Shown in pieces: positions 1 through 8,640 of a stretch of 64,000 nt of DNA (within the stretch, counting starts at the first letter, position 1; each line of letters opens with the position of its first letter). Origin of the DNA: Cupriavidus sp. WGlv3. GTDB lineage: Bacteria > Pseudomonadota > Gammaproteobacteria > Burkholderiales > Burkholderiaceae. The DNA is taken from positions 62,001 to 126,000 of the forward strand of contig NZ_JALHRX010000009.1 of assembly GCF_023952475.1 (NCBI RefSeq), given 5' to 3'. Position numbers and translations under genes: made by a program. The notes below the pieces were generated by a model. The model saw only the letters and a list, made by a program, of their open reading frames with translations, had not been told where the DNA came from and made no database searches.

Positions 1-1524
1 CCAGCGCTGCATCTGCTCGGGGCTGGCGCGCAGCTCGGCGATCGAACCGGGCAGGCCCGCGGCGCGATACGCGGCCAGCGCCGGCGCGCTGGCATCCTCG
101 AAATCGCCCAGCAAGGCGTCGTCGTGGAACAGGATGCCGTCGAAGAAGGCGTGGCGTGCCAGGTCCTCATACAGGTCGCCGATGCGGGCCCGCGCCACCG
201 GGTCGAACGGCGACAGGCGCCGGTACTGCTTCGGGTCGACCGCCGCCGTGCCGGTGGCCGGATCCCAGCGCGCCACGCGCGCCAGCGACGGGTCGAGGTC
301 GAAGCTCAGCACCGGCATCCACGCATACACCTTGACGTTGGCGCGGTTGTCGAGCTGCCACGCGACCCGGTTGAACAGGTCGGCGCGCACCGGCAGCCAG
401 CGGTTGGGGAAGTACACCGACCTGATCAGCCCGTCGCCGTCATCGTCGGAGAACGCCTGCAGGAACACGGTGTCGATCTTCAGGTCGGCGATGCGCTGCA
501 CCAGCAGGCCCAGGTTGCGTTCGACCTGGGCGGGATCGGGATCATAGACATAGTCCAGGTCCACGTGCGCGACGCGCATGCCGTTGGGCTCTTCCATCGC
601 GACCACCGAACGGGCGAAGCCGCGCAGGCCGGGATCGTCACTGAGCAGCAGGCGCGCGCCCGACATCATGCGGTCCACCGTGGCCAGGCCGTCTTCCAGC
701 GTCAGCGCCATCTGGTAGCCGTTCTCGGCGACGATGCGCAGCGCCGCGCCGCCCTCGGCGCCGTACGGCCAGATCCACACGCGTACCGGCTTGCCGGTGA
801 CGGCGCGCACCTTGGCGGTGATGCGGGCCACGTCGGCACGAAGGCGCGCCTGCTGCGCGGCATCGCTTTCATAGCGGCCGGTGCCGGCATCGAAGGCGCG
901 CACCGCCGCGGCCGGCTCGGTATTGCCCTGCGGGTTGGCGCGCACGCCGTAGTGCAAGGCATCGGTGTGCGCGCCGATTTCCACCAGGCCCGATGCGGCG
1001 ATCTCGCGCACCTGCTGCCAGTCGAGCAGGCGCTCGCGGGCCGTCGGCGTGCCGCCGAAATCCACCGGCTGCCCCGGCGGGGTATCGAGCCAGCTGCCTA
1101 CCGGCGCCAGGACGGCCGGCCAGCGGTAGGCCTTCAGGATCGGCAGCACGCGCGTGTAGAAGCTGCGGTAGCCGTCGTCGAAGGTCAGCAGCACCGCGCG
1201 CTCGGGCAGCGGCGGCCCGCCGCGGCGCGCCGCCAGCACCTGGTCGACCGAGACCGCGCGGTAGCCGTTCTCGCGCAGCCAGGCCAGCTGGCCGACCAGG
1301 TGGTCGGTGCGCACGCTCAGGTAGGCCTGGTCGGGGTCCTTGTCTTCGATGTCGTGATAGGCCAGCACCACCACATGGTTGCGCGGCCACGGCTGCTCGG
1401 CGGCCGCGGCCGGGCGCTGTACGGGAGGCGTGAACACCGGGATGTCCTTGGCGCAGCCGGCCAGCAGGCACGCGGCCAGCACCAGCCAGAGCAGGCGGCA
1501 GGCGCGCCGCAGGGTTGCGTTCAT
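1..1524 (-). CDS. pgaB: PgaB, poly-N-acetylglucosamine N-deacetylase (3' end outside window)
   Basis: Partial: 508 codons are visible and the C-terminus lies beyond base 1 (E. coli PgaB is about 670 aa). The start is the ATG at 1524, 15 bases after the pgaA stop. The N-terminus is a lipoprotein signal with lipobox LAGC (Cys24), so the protein should be anchored in the outer membrane facing the periplasm. The NodB-type deacetylase domain is clear: TFDDGYR carries the metal/catalytic Asp pair at about 116-117 and GAHTDALH carries His at about 186 and 191, each two residues offset from the E. coli catalytic set. The later part, with NRWLPVRADLF and FFDGILFHDD, matches the C-terminal glycoside-hydrolase-like domain. 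Known role: partial deacetylation of the biofilm polymer poly-beta-1,6-GlcNAc before export through PgaA. pgaC/pgaD are expected further left but are not in view. Confidence 0.95.
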   Translation of the reverse strand, partial: MNATLRRACRLLWLVLAACLLAGCAKDIPVFTPPVQRPAAAAEQPWPRNHVVVLAYHDIEDKDPDQAYLSVRTDHLVGQLAWLRENGYRAVSVDQVLAARRGGPPLPERAVLLTFDDGYRSFYTRVLPILKAYRWPAVLAPVGSWLDTPPGQPVDFGGTPTARERLLDWQQVREIAASGLVEIGAHTDALHYGVRANPQGNTEPAAAVRAFDAGTGRYESDAAQQARLRADVARITAKVRAVTGKPVRVWIWPYGAEGGAALRIVAENGYQMALTLEDGLATVDRMMSGARLLLSDDPGLRGFARSVVAMEEPNGMRVAHVDLDYVYDPDPAQVERNLGLLVQRIADLKIDTVFLQAFSDDDGDGLIRSVYFPNRWLPVRADLFNRVAWQLDNRANVKVYAWMPVLSFDLDPSLARVARWDPATGTAAVDPKQYRRLSPFDPVARARIGDLYEDLARHAFFDGILFHDDALLGDFEDASAPALAAYRAAGLPGSIAELRASPEQMQRW

Positions 1525-1539
1525 GGCTTGCATTCCTGT

Positions 1540-4071
1540 TCAGAAGCGGTAGGTCATGTCGAAGACGATGCGCAGCTCGCGCTCGCGCTGGCCGTCATAA
1601 GGGCGGCTGGTGCCGGTCACGGTGGCGCCGACCTCGAACACGTCGTTGGTGCGGAAGCGCTGGCCGTAGCCCAACAGCAGGATCGCGCCGGTGCCGAAAC
1701 CGCGCTGGCTGTAAGCGCCAGTGCCGGCCAGGAACTGCTGCTCCCAGACGGTCTCGTAGCGCCGGTACAGCGTGTGCATCAGGCGCACCGACGGCAGCAC
1801 GGTCAGGTCCGAGCGCGGGTTGTAGTACGGCGTGTCGGCGCGGCTATTGCGCGATGCCCACAGGTCGACCAGCAGGTCGGCTTTCAGGTGCGGCGCGGTG
1901 TAGAAGCGCTGCACGCCGGACACGCCCACTTCGAGCCGGTCGTTGCCGTCGCTGAAGCGCGACGGCGCCACCGTCAGCATCCATTCGCTGGCCTCGCTGC
2001 GGCGCCAGCGCGCGTAGGCCTGCACGGTGTCGGCATAGATGCCGTGCTTGAGTGCCTGCAGCGGCGTGCCGGTCGAGCGCAGCGCCGCCGAGGCGCCCAC
2101 GCGCCAGCGGTCGTCGATGTCGTAGTCGGCGGCGATGCGGCCGCCCTGGCGCGCGCCCTGGCCATAGCCATGCAGCGACAGCTCGCCCTCGACGGTCAGG
2201 TCGCGCACGCGCCATTGCGCGCCGGCGCGGGCCCAGCGGTAATCGACGCGGCCCTCGTCGAAGCGGCCGGTGGCATAGCCGATGCCGCCGAAGGCCCGCC
2301 AGTCGTAGTTGACCGGCGGCGTGTACAGCACCGCTTCGATGCCGAAGTTGCCGTTGCCGACCACCGCGCTGTCATTGGCCAGCCCGCGGTAGCCCTCGAT
2401 GCGGAGCTCGGCCTTGTTGTGGACCTGCCACTCGCGGTCCAGGCGCCGCGCGGTGAGGTCTTCGGGGAAGCGCGCCAGGGTGTCGTCGCGCAGCAGTTCG
2501 GCCTGGCGCCATTCCTGCAGATCCAGCGCCGCGTGACCCTGCTGCACCTCCACCGGCAGGCTGCGCGGGTTCAGGGTCTCGCCCAGCTTCAGCTCGCCTT
2601 CGGCCGCGCGCGGCCAGCCGCGGGCGCGGTAGACGTCGGCCAGCGCGGCGCGCAGGCCGGAATGGCCGGGTGCCTTGCGCACCAGGTCTTCCAGCTTCTG
2701 CTGCGCCGAAGCCGTGGCGTCGGCCTGCAGGTCGGCCCGGGTGGCGGTCTGTTCGGCCTGCAGCCACAGGTCGTTGGGTTGCCGCATGGGCTGGCCGCGC
2801 ACCCAGCGCCAGCGCGGCTGCTCGGCGCTGGCCTGCTCGACGGCCTGTGCGGCGGGATCGAAGGCCTCGGACTCGGCGTGCGCGTAGTAGAGGCCGGTCT
2901 GCGCCTTGAGCCGGGTTTCGGCATCCAGGCCCTGCGGGTAGGCGTCGCGCACCTGGCGGAACAGCGGCGCTGCCTGCTCCGGCTGGCGCAGGTACAGGTA
3001 GGCGGCGGCGACATCGCCCAGGGCATAGGCCGGGACCTCGACGCCCTCGGCGCGCAGCGCCTCGTATTCGTTCACCACGTCCTGCATCCGGACCCGCGCA
3101 TGCAGCGCGGCGAGCCGGTCGATGCGCGCGCGGCGCAGTTGCGGTGCGGCCGGCGGCCCCAGCGCCTGCAGTGCGGGCAGCAATGCGTCATAGCGTGCCA
3201 GCGCGCGATCGGCAATGGCAAAGCGCTCGCCCTCGGTGCGCGTCGGCATGTCGGCCAGGCGCACCAGCTCGGCCACGACGTCGAGATCCAGCGCCAGGCG
3301 CGCGCGCTGGTCGAACAGTTCGGGATGTTCGCCCGCGACGCGCAGCGCCGCCTCCGGCAGTCCCGCGCGCTGCAGCGCGCCGGCATACTCGCGCACGACA
3401 TCGGCGCGTTGCGGCGCGCGCAGGTACGCCTGGTCGGCCTCGAACAAGGCCGCATACGGCTCGCCGGCGCGCGCCTGCGCGTAGGCCAGTGCCAGGCGGC
3501 TGTCGACGGCGGCGGGCTCGCGCTGCACCAGCACCTGTCCCAGCGCCACCGCCTCGGCGGCCTGGCCGCTGTCGGCCAGCACCTTCACCTCGCCCAGCGC
3601 GAATGCCGCATGTGTTGGAAAGCGTTGCCGGCCCTCGCGATAGCGCGCCAGCGCCTCGTCCCAGCGGCGCTGGTCGCGCAAGGCGCCGGCCACGGCCGCC
3701 AGCACTTCGGGCGGCAGCGCGCGGGTCTGGCCCAGATTGCCATAGGCTTCCAGCACTTCGCCCGGCCGTCCCGCCCAACCGGCGATGACGATGCGGTCCC
3801 ACGCGACCCGCTGGTCCGACGGTGCGCGCGCGACGCGCTCGCGCAGCATCGCCAGCGCGGGCGCATAGTCGCCGGCGCGGGCACCCTGGATCAAAGCGTC
3901 ATAGTCGGAATCCGCGTGCGCGAGTGCCGGCAGCCAGCACATTGCCGCCAGGCCCGCGGCGAGCCCCGCGGTCAGTCCGGTACCCAGCGCGGCGGGACCG
4001 CGCCGACGCCTCCCTTGCCGCCGCAGCGCCCCGTCGCGGGTACGCTCACGGCGCTTCATCAGTGAATCCAT
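1540..4071 (-). CDS. pgaA: PgaA, poly-N-acetylglucosamine outer-membrane export porin
   Basis: 843 aa, close to the E. coli PgaA length of about 807. A long basic N-region and hydrophobic stretch ending near ALAHA form a signal peptide; a second in-frame ATG at 4059 could be the true start. The first two thirds are alpha-helical TPR-like repeats (alternating A/L/Y pattern, e.g. ALARYREGRQRFPTHAAF). The last 300 residues alternate like a beta-barrel and end in MTYRF, the terminal Phe typical of outer-membrane proteins. Known role: the periplasmic TPR domain binds deacetylated PGA and the barrel exports it. It is first in the operon, followed after 15 bases by pgaB. The long AT-rich upstream region with an inverted repeat is the likely control point. 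Confidence 0.93.
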   Translation of the reverse strand: MDSLMKRRERTRDGALRRQGRRRRGPAALGTGLTAGLAAGLAAMCWLPALAHADSDYDALIQGARAGDYAPALAMLRERVARAPSDQRVAWDRIVIAGWAGRPGEVLEAYGNLGQTRALPPEVLAAVAGALRDQRRWDEALARYREGRQRFPTHAAFALGEVKVLADSGQAAEAVALGQVLVQREPAAVDSRLALAYAQARAGEPYAALFEADQAYLRAPQRADVVREYAGALQRAGLPEAALRVAGEHPELFDQRARLALDLDVVAELVRLADMPTRTEGERFAIADRALARYDALLPALQALGPPAAPQLRRARIDRLAALHARVRMQDVVNEYEALRAEGVEVPAYALGDVAAAYLYLRQPEQAAPLFRQVRDAYPQGLDAETRLKAQTGLYYAHAESEAFDPAAQAVEQASAEQPRWRWVRGQPMRQPNDLWLQAEQTATRADLQADATASAQQKLEDLVRKAPGHSGLRAALADVYRARGWPRAAEGELKLGETLNPRSLPVEVQQGHAALDLQEWRQAELLRDDTLARFPEDLTARRLDREWQVHNKAELRIEGYRGLANDSAVVGNGNFGIEAVLYTPPVNYDWRAFGGIGYATGRFDEGRVDYRWARAGAQWRVRDLTVEGELSLHGYGQGARQGGRIAADYDIDDRWRVGASAALRSTGTPLQALKHGIYADTVQAYARWRRSEASEWMLTVAPSRFSDGNDRLEVGVSGVQRFYTAPHLKADLLVDLWASRNSRADTPYYNPRSDLTVLPSVRLMHTLYRRYETVWEQQFLAGTGAYSQRGFGTGAILLLGYGQRFRTNDVFEVGATVTGTSRPYDGQRERELRIVFDMTYRF

Positions 4072-4385
4072 GGGATCCGTAGCCTGTCTCTGTGTTGCCC
4101 AAGCTGCCGCCGCGCACCGTTGACACAGGCGCGCGCGGGCTTGAGCTCCGTTATCGGCTTATCGCATGGCGGCACGAGGACACGGAACCCGATCGGGCCT
4201 GGCCGGGTGCGAAAACCGGCAGAACAGGCCTACGGGATCCGGCGCGGCACCGAGGAACTGCGCCGGATGGCCATTCGCAGCGGGAATGGCGTCGTGCAAC
4301 CGCAGGGCCGATAAATCGGGCTGCGTTGCCGCTAATGCGAAGGCGATTGTAAGGAGAGTGCGGCGGAGAGATTGTTAATTTTCGC

Positions 4386-4431
4386 AAACGAATTGGTGAC
4401 TGCATAAATTATCCAAATCACTAATTCGTTT
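4386..4431. promoter_or_regulatory. Inverted repeat upstream of pgaA
   Basis: AAACGAATTGGTGA at 4386-4399 is matched by TCACTAATTCGTTT at 4418-4431; 13 of 14 positions pair, with an 18-base AT-rich centre. It lies about 315 bases upstream of the pgaA start. It could be a two-site operator or an mRNA hairpin. No T-run follows on either strand, so a terminator is less likely. Confidence 0.55.
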
Positions 4432-4796
4432 ATGTCGCGCGCGAAATATCCGGATTCGGTTGCGCGATACGGAGCCTGGTGGGGGCCTGCGATGCAGCCC
4501 ACATCCCGCACAGACGAGGCTTTTACGGGAATCGATGCATGCTGCTTTCGCTATCAAAATTCAACATGGTTCCGCCGATTTCAAGCAATAAATCGATCCG
4601 GCCATGTGCATCTCCCTAGCAATAATTGATTATGATTTTAATGACATAACCCGAATAGGCCAGAGAACATTTATCCCCCGATCAGGGGATGGAATGGGAT
4701 TTTTTGCTTAACGGATTTGGGGGATTGGCGCCGCGAGGACGGTGCCTGGAATATCTGGGGGCCTGACTTCGTGGGGGCGCCGGTCCTCTTCCCCGC

Positions 4797-4820
4797 CCCT
4801 CTCCCGCAGGCGGGAGAGGG
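4797..4820. repeat. GC-rich REP-like palindrome
   Basis: Two perfect 11-base arms, CCCTCTCCCGC and GCGGGAGAGGG, are separated by AG. It sits 16 bases beyond the stop of the sensor kinase gene. The A-run lies after it on the plus strand, so on the minus (coding) strand the T-run precedes rather than follows the hairpin, unlike a normal intrinsic terminator. Short palindromes of this type recur between genes in many proteobacteria and may stabilise 3' ends. Confidence 0.6.
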
Positions 4821-4835
4821 AGAAAAAAAACGCTC

Positions 4836-6146
4836 TCAGGCGGGCAGGCGCAGTGTGGCCTGCAGGCCGCCGCCTTCGCGATTGGCCAGCTGCAGCGTGC
4901 CACCAAGCGCCTGCGTCAGTTGCTGCGCGATCGCCAGGCCCAGGCCGGTGCCGCCGGTGCCGCGGTTGCGCGAGGTTTCGACGCGGTAGTACGGCTGCAT
5001 CACGCGCTCCAGGTCCGCCTCCGGAATGCCCGGACCGCGGTCCTGCACGGCGATCTGCAGCCAGCCATCGTCCTGACGCGCTACCGCCAGCGTGACCTCC
5101 GCGCCGAACTTCAGCGCGTTGTCGATCAGGTTGGTCAGGATGCGCCGCAGCGCCTGCGGGCGTGTCAGCAGCGGCGCCCCGGCGTGGCCTTCGATGGCGA
5201 TGGCATGGCCGGCGTCGAGGTAGTCGCCGGCAAGGCTGTCGAGCAGCGCATCGGGATCGATGCGGGCCGGGGTCTCGGTGCCACCCTGCAGGGTGCGCGC
5301 ATAGGCCACGCCTTCGCGCACCAGGTGCTCCATCTCGCGCAGGTCGTTGTAGAGCTTCTGCTGCGTGGGCGAGTCTTCCATCAGGTCCACGCGCAGCCGC
5401 ATGCGCGTGATCGGCGTCTGCAGGTCGTGCGAGATCGCGGCCAGGATCTGCATGCGCTCATCCAGGTAGCCGGCGATGCGTGCCTGCATGGCGTTGAAGG
5501 CGGCGGCGGCATGGGCTACCTCGGTCGGGCCGGTTTCGGGCACGCGCTGCGCCTTCAGGTCCGGCCCCAGGTTCTCGGCGGCGCTGGCGAGCTGGCTGAG
5601 CGGGCGCGTGACCACGCGCACCGCGAGCCAGGCACAGGCCACCAGCAGCGCCAGCTGCGCCGCCAGCATCGCCAGCAGCCACGGCGAGACCAGCGAACGC
5701 CTGGGCTGCACGTCGATCGTCAGCGGGCTGCCGTCGTGCAGCCGAAGGTGCACCTGGAAACCACCGCCCGGCTGGCTGCTGGCCGAGACCGGATAGCGGC
5801 CCTGCAGCGCCTCGGCAATGGTGTCGACGGCCTTGCGCGCCAGCGGCGCGCGCGGCGGCTCGCCCGGGGTGCCGGCATCGAGGCGGTAGCTGTAATTGTC
5901 GCGCCGCACCCGCTCCAGCCAGGGCGCGCGCTGCTCCGCCGGCAGCATGTCGAGCATCGCCACCGAGCTGGCCACGTCGCGCTCCAGGTTGCCCAGCATC
6001 AGCCGGTCGGCCGCGCTCTTGCGCTCCATCATCACCAGGCTGTACGACAGGCTCTGCGCCAGCACCAGCCCGACCAGCAGGATCACCATCAGCCGCGCGA
6101 ACAGCGTGCGCGGCCATGCCAGCCCCTTGCGCGCGCGGCCGCTCAT
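4836..6146 (-). CDS. Two-component sensor histidine kinase (OmpR-partner, EnvZ-like layout)
   Basis: 436 aa. The start is the ATG at 6146, which overlaps the response-regulator stop as ATGA, so the two are translationally coupled. Layout: transmembrane segment near residues 15-35, a periplasmic sensor of about 130 aa, a second membrane segment (SLVSPWLLAMLAAQLALL), HAMP linker, HisKA with the phospho-acceptor in ISHDLQTPITRMRL, and HATPase with N box NLIDNALKFG, G1 DRGPGIPE and G2 GTGLGLAIA. All catalytic boxes are intact. The signal is unknown; the sensor part shows no recognisable ligand domain. The pair diverges from a CcdA/thioredoxin operon, which is a possible but unproven target. Confidence 0.93.
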   Translation of the reverse strand: MSGRARKGLAWPRTLFARLMVILLVGLVLAQSLSYSLVMMERKSAADRLMLGNLERDVASSVAMLDMLPAEQRAPWLERVRRDNYSYRLDAGTPGEPPRAPLARKAVDTIAEALQGRYPVSASSQPGGGFQVHLRLHDGSPLTIDVQPRRSLVSPWLLAMLAAQLALLVACAWLAVRVVTRPLSQLASAAENLGPDLKAQRVPETGPTEVAHAAAAFNAMQARIAGYLDERMQILAAISHDLQTPITRMRLRVDLMEDSPTQQKLYNDLREMEHLVREGVAYARTLQGGTETPARIDPDALLDSLAGDYLDAGHAIAIEGHAGAPLLTRPQALRRILTNLIDNALKFGAEVTLAVARQDDGWLQIAVQDRGPGIPEADLERVMQPYYRVETSRNRGTGGTGLGLAIAQQLTQALGGTLQLANREGGGLQATLRLPA

Positions 6147-6883
6147 GCGCGCTCCTCGCGGATTTCGACGGTGGCGCTGAAGACATAGCCGCCGTTGCGC
6201 ACGGTCTTGATGTAGCGCGGCTCGCGCGCATCGTCGCGCAGGCGCTGGCGCAGGCGACTCACCAGCAGGTCGATCGAGCGCTCGAACAGCTCGGCGTCGC
6301 GGCCCTGGGTCAGGTTCAGCAGCTGGTCGCGGGTCAGCACCCGTTGCGGGTGGTCGACGAAGACGCGCAGCAGCCGGTATTCCGCGCCGCTGAGCGCGAC
6401 GATCACGTCCTGCTCGTCGATCAGGTGGCGCGCGTTGGTGTCGAGCCGCCACGGGCCGAACGCCAGCACGCTGGCGGCCTCGGTGACCTGCAGGTTGGGC
6501 GGCAGCATGCGCGTGCGCCGCAGCACCGAGCGGATCCGCGCCAGCAGTTCGCGCGCGGCGAAGGGCTTGACCAGGTAGTCGTCGGCGCCCATCTCCAGCC
6601 CCAGGATGCGGTCGGCTTCCTCGTTGCGCGCGGTCAGCATCAGCACCGGCAGGTTGCGCCGCTCGCCCGCGCGCAGGTCGCGGCACAGCGCCAGACCGTC
6701 TTCGCCGGGCAGCATCAGGTCCAGCACCACCAGGTCGACCGAGCCCTTGTCCAGCGCCGCGCGCATCTCGCGCCCGTTGGCGGCCAGGGACACGCGCATG
6801 CCGCTGCGCTCGAGATAGGCGGCAACCAGTTCGCGGATTTCGCGGTCGTCGTCGACGATAAGGATATGGTCCTGCGGGGTCAT
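6143..6883 (-). CDS. OmpR/PhoB-family response regulator
   Basis: 246 aa from the ATG at 6883 (MTPQDHILIVDDD); the reading frame is open further upstream but that extension has no receiver-domain homology. The receiver domain shows the acidic cluster DDD, the phospho-acceptor Asp in LVVLDLMLPGEDG and the conserved Lys in YLVKPFAARELL. The C-terminal half is a winged helix (LSGAEYRLLRVFVDHPQRVLTRDQLL ending RNGGYVFSA). It is encoded first, with its sensor kinase overlapping by four bases. It would act in the cytoplasm as a DNA-binding transcription factor activated by phosphorylation. Confidence 0.94.
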   Translation of the reverse strand: MTPQDHILIVDDDREIRELVAAYLERSGMRVSLAANGREMRAALDKGSVDLVVLDLMLPGEDGLALCRDLRAGERRNLPVLMLTARNEEADRILGLEMGADDYLVKPFAARELLARIRSVLRRTRMLPPNLQVTEAASVLAFGPWRLDTNARHLIDEQDVIVALSGAEYRLLRVFVDHPQRVLTRDQLLNLTQGRDAELFERSIDLLVSRLRQRLRDDAREPRYIKTVRNGGYVFSATVEIREERA

Positions 6884-7086
6884 GGCGGGTCCCGGAATCG
6901 AAGAAGGAGAAGAAGCAAAAGGGGGCGGCCGGCGCTGCCAAGGATGGCCCTCGCCTTTCCCGGTGCCGCCATTATGCGGCGCTGGCGGCGCGCTTTGTAT
7001 CGCTGTGTATCCGGGCCGGGCCCGGACAAGAAACATTGCACAGCGGGCCGGATGCGGAAACAACGCCGATACGCCGGGGCGGTGCA

Positions 7087-7833
7087 ATGCAGTCATCGCC
7101 AATCCCCGAGTCCACCGCCATGATCGATGCCTACCTTGCCTTTGCCGCCGGCGTGCTGACGATTGCGTCGCCGTGCGTGCTGCCCGTGCTGCCCATGCTG
7201 CTGGGCGCTTCGCTGGGCGAAGCCAGCCGCCTGCGCCCGCTGGCGATCGCGCTGGGCTTCGTCTCCGCCTTTTCCGCGCTGGGCATTGTCTTCGGCGCGC
7301 TCACCAGCGCCTTCAGCGACGCCCCGGGCGTGGTCCGCAACGTCGCCATCGCCATCCTTTTGGCCGCCGGGCTGGCGCGGCTGTGGCCGTCCGGCTTCGC
7401 CCGCCTCACGGCCCCGTTCGCCGCGCCGTTCGCCGCGCTCACCGACCGCGCCGCCGGCGCCGGCAGCCGCGCCGGCAACGGCCTGGCCGGCGGCTTTGTG
7501 CTGGGCATGACGCTGGGCGCGGTATGGACCCCGTGCGCGGGCCCGGTGCTGGCCTCGATCCTGGCGCTGGTGGCCAAGGCGCAGGACCTGCACCGCGCCG
7601 CCGGCCTGCTGGCCCTGTTTGCCGCCGGCGCCGCCGTGCCGATGCTGGGCATCGCCTACGGCGGCCAGTTCGCCACCACCCATGTGCGCCGGCTGGCACG
7701 CCATACGCCGCGGCTGCAACAAGCCTTCGGCGTGCTGGTGGTGGCCACCGCCATCGCCATGTACTTCCAGTACGACACCCTCGCCGTCGCCTGGCTGACT
7801 TCGCTTTTCCCCGCAACCCAACCTGGAGCCTGA
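7087..7833 (+). CDS. CcdA/DsbD-like transmembrane thiol-disulfide carrier
   Basis: 248 aa from the ATG at 7087, or 237 aa from the ATG at 7120 (MIDAYLAF), where the first membrane helix begins; GGGG lies 8-9 bases before 7087 and nothing clear precedes 7120. Six hydrophobic segments are visible. The conserved Cys-Pro pair of the family is present in ASPCVLPVLPMLLG (first helix) and WTPCAGPVLASIL (fourth helix). Family role: moves electrons from cytoplasmic thioredoxin across the inner membrane to periplasmic thiol proteins, in cytochrome c maturation or oxidative protein repair. The next gene, three bases downstream, encodes an exported thioredoxin-fold protein that is the obvious electron acceptor. 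Confidence 0.88.
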   Translation: MQSSPIPESTAMIDAYLAFAAGVLTIASPCVLPVLPMLLGASLGEASRLRPLAIALGFVSAFSALGIVFGALTSAFSDAPGVVRNVAIAILLAAGLARLWPSGFARLTAPFAAPFAALTDRAAGAGSRAGNGLAGGFVLGMTLGAVWTPCAGPVLASILALVAKAQDLHRAAGLLALFAAGAAVPMLGIAYGGQFATTHVRRLARHTPRLQQAFGVLVVATAIAMYFQYDTLAVAWLTSLFPATQPGA

Positions 7834-7836
7834 ACC

Positions 7837-8367
7837 ATGCCCCGCATCCTTCGCACCCTGTTTGCCGCTGCCGCCTTTGCCGCAGTTCCCCTGGCAATCC
7901 AGCCCGCCGCCGCCGCGCCAGCCAATTACGGCACGGCGCCCGAATTCACCGGTATCGGCAAGTGGCTGAATTCCGAACCGCTGACCCTTGCCGGCCTGCG
8001 CGGCAAGGTGGTGCTGGTCGATTTCTGGACCTACAGCTGCATCAACTGCATCAACACCCTGCCCCATGTCCGCAAGTGGTACGACAAATACCGCGACCAG
8101 GGCCTGGTCGTGGTGGGCGTGCACACGCCGGAGTATGCGTTCGAGCGCTCCACCAGCAACGTCCAGGCCGCGCTCAAGCGCTTCGACATCCGCTACCCGG
8201 TGGCGCAGGACAACGCCTATGCCACCTGGAACGCCTGGCGCAACCAGTACTGGCCCGCGCTGTACCTGGTCGATACCAACGGCAACGTAGTCTACAAGCA
8301 CTTCGGCGAAGGCCAGTACGCCGAGACCGAGGCGGCGATCCAGAAGGCGCTGGGGCAGCGCCGCTGA
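7837..8367 (+). CDS. Exported TlpA/DipZ-type thioredoxin-fold protein
   Basis: 176 aa with an N-terminal signal peptide ending near PAAAA. The thioredoxin fold is seen in LRGKVVLVDFWTYSCINC with active site Cys-Ile-Asn-Cys, and the cis-Pro loop in YWPALYLVD. The WTYSCINC form is typical of the redoxin domain fused to CcdA in DipZ proteins; here the two parts are separate genes three bases apart. It probably receives electrons from the preceding membrane protein and reduces periplasmic disulfides. No cytochrome c gene is near, so the client is unknown. Confidence 0.9.
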   Translation: MPRILRTLFAAAAFAAVPLAIQPAAAAPANYGTAPEFTGIGKWLNSEPLTLAGLRGKVVLVDFWTYSCINCINTLPHVRKWYDKYRDQGLVVVGVHTPEYAFERSTSNVQAALKRFDIRYPVAQDNAYATWNAWRNQYWPALYLVDTNGNVVYKHFGEGQYAETEAAIQKALGQRR

Positions 8368-8430
8368 GCCCCAAAGCCGCCATGCGGGCGGCTTCCGGGG
8401 CCTCCGCCTTGTCTTCCAGCGCATGGGAGT

Positions 8431-8460
8431 TGATACAAATTGTATGCAATCTTTGTATCA
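8431..8460. promoter_or_regulatory. Palindromic operator upstream of purine permease
   Basis: TGATACAA at 8431-8438 is mirrored by TTGTATCA at 8453-8460. Inside it lies a second palindrome, ATACAA-A-TTGTAT (8433-8445), so one site shares a half with the other. The TTGTAT half could also serve as a -35 element, with TGTTAT at 8476-8481 as a weak -10 at 17-base spacing. It lies about 180 bases before the permease start. The shape fits a GntR-family repressor site; the regulator is not identified. Confidence 0.6.
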
Positions 8461-8640
8461 CGGTTCGCTGATCCCTGTTATTCTTGCACGCCTGTTGAGG
8501 CGGGGATGCAGGTCCTGCCCGCCTCGCTCGCGGAGCTGCCGCACCTGGCCCGCGAGCGTGCACGAGGGCGCCGGGTTCCCCGCCCGGCGCCAGAAGAACA
8601 AGACAGCCCGGAACATCCGGGCAGACGACAGGAGACACGA

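Larger units (their letters stand above)
4072..4835. other. Intergenic control region upstream of pgaA
   Basis: 764 bases without a convincing gene; the short reading frames here lack family features and good ribosome sites. The stretch from about 4370 to 4690 is clearly AT-richer than the flanking DNA, as is common for silenced or tightly regulated promoters. It contains the inverted repeat at 4386-4431, and the end next to the sensor kinase gene contains a compact GC-rich hairpin at 4797-4820. It should hold the pgaAB promoter, but I cannot assign -35/-10 elements with certainty. Confidence 0.7.

Noticed and set aside
124..4065. Very long plus-strand reading frame opposite pgaA/pgaB
   Set aside because: It is a high-GC shadow: the minus strand encodes PgaA and PgaB with catalytic motifs, signal sequences and correct lengths, while the plus frame is His/Arg/Gln-rich with no domain.
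4092..4629. Several short reading frames upstream of pgaA
   Set aside because: No ribosome sites, no family features and strong base-composition shift; better explained as a control region.
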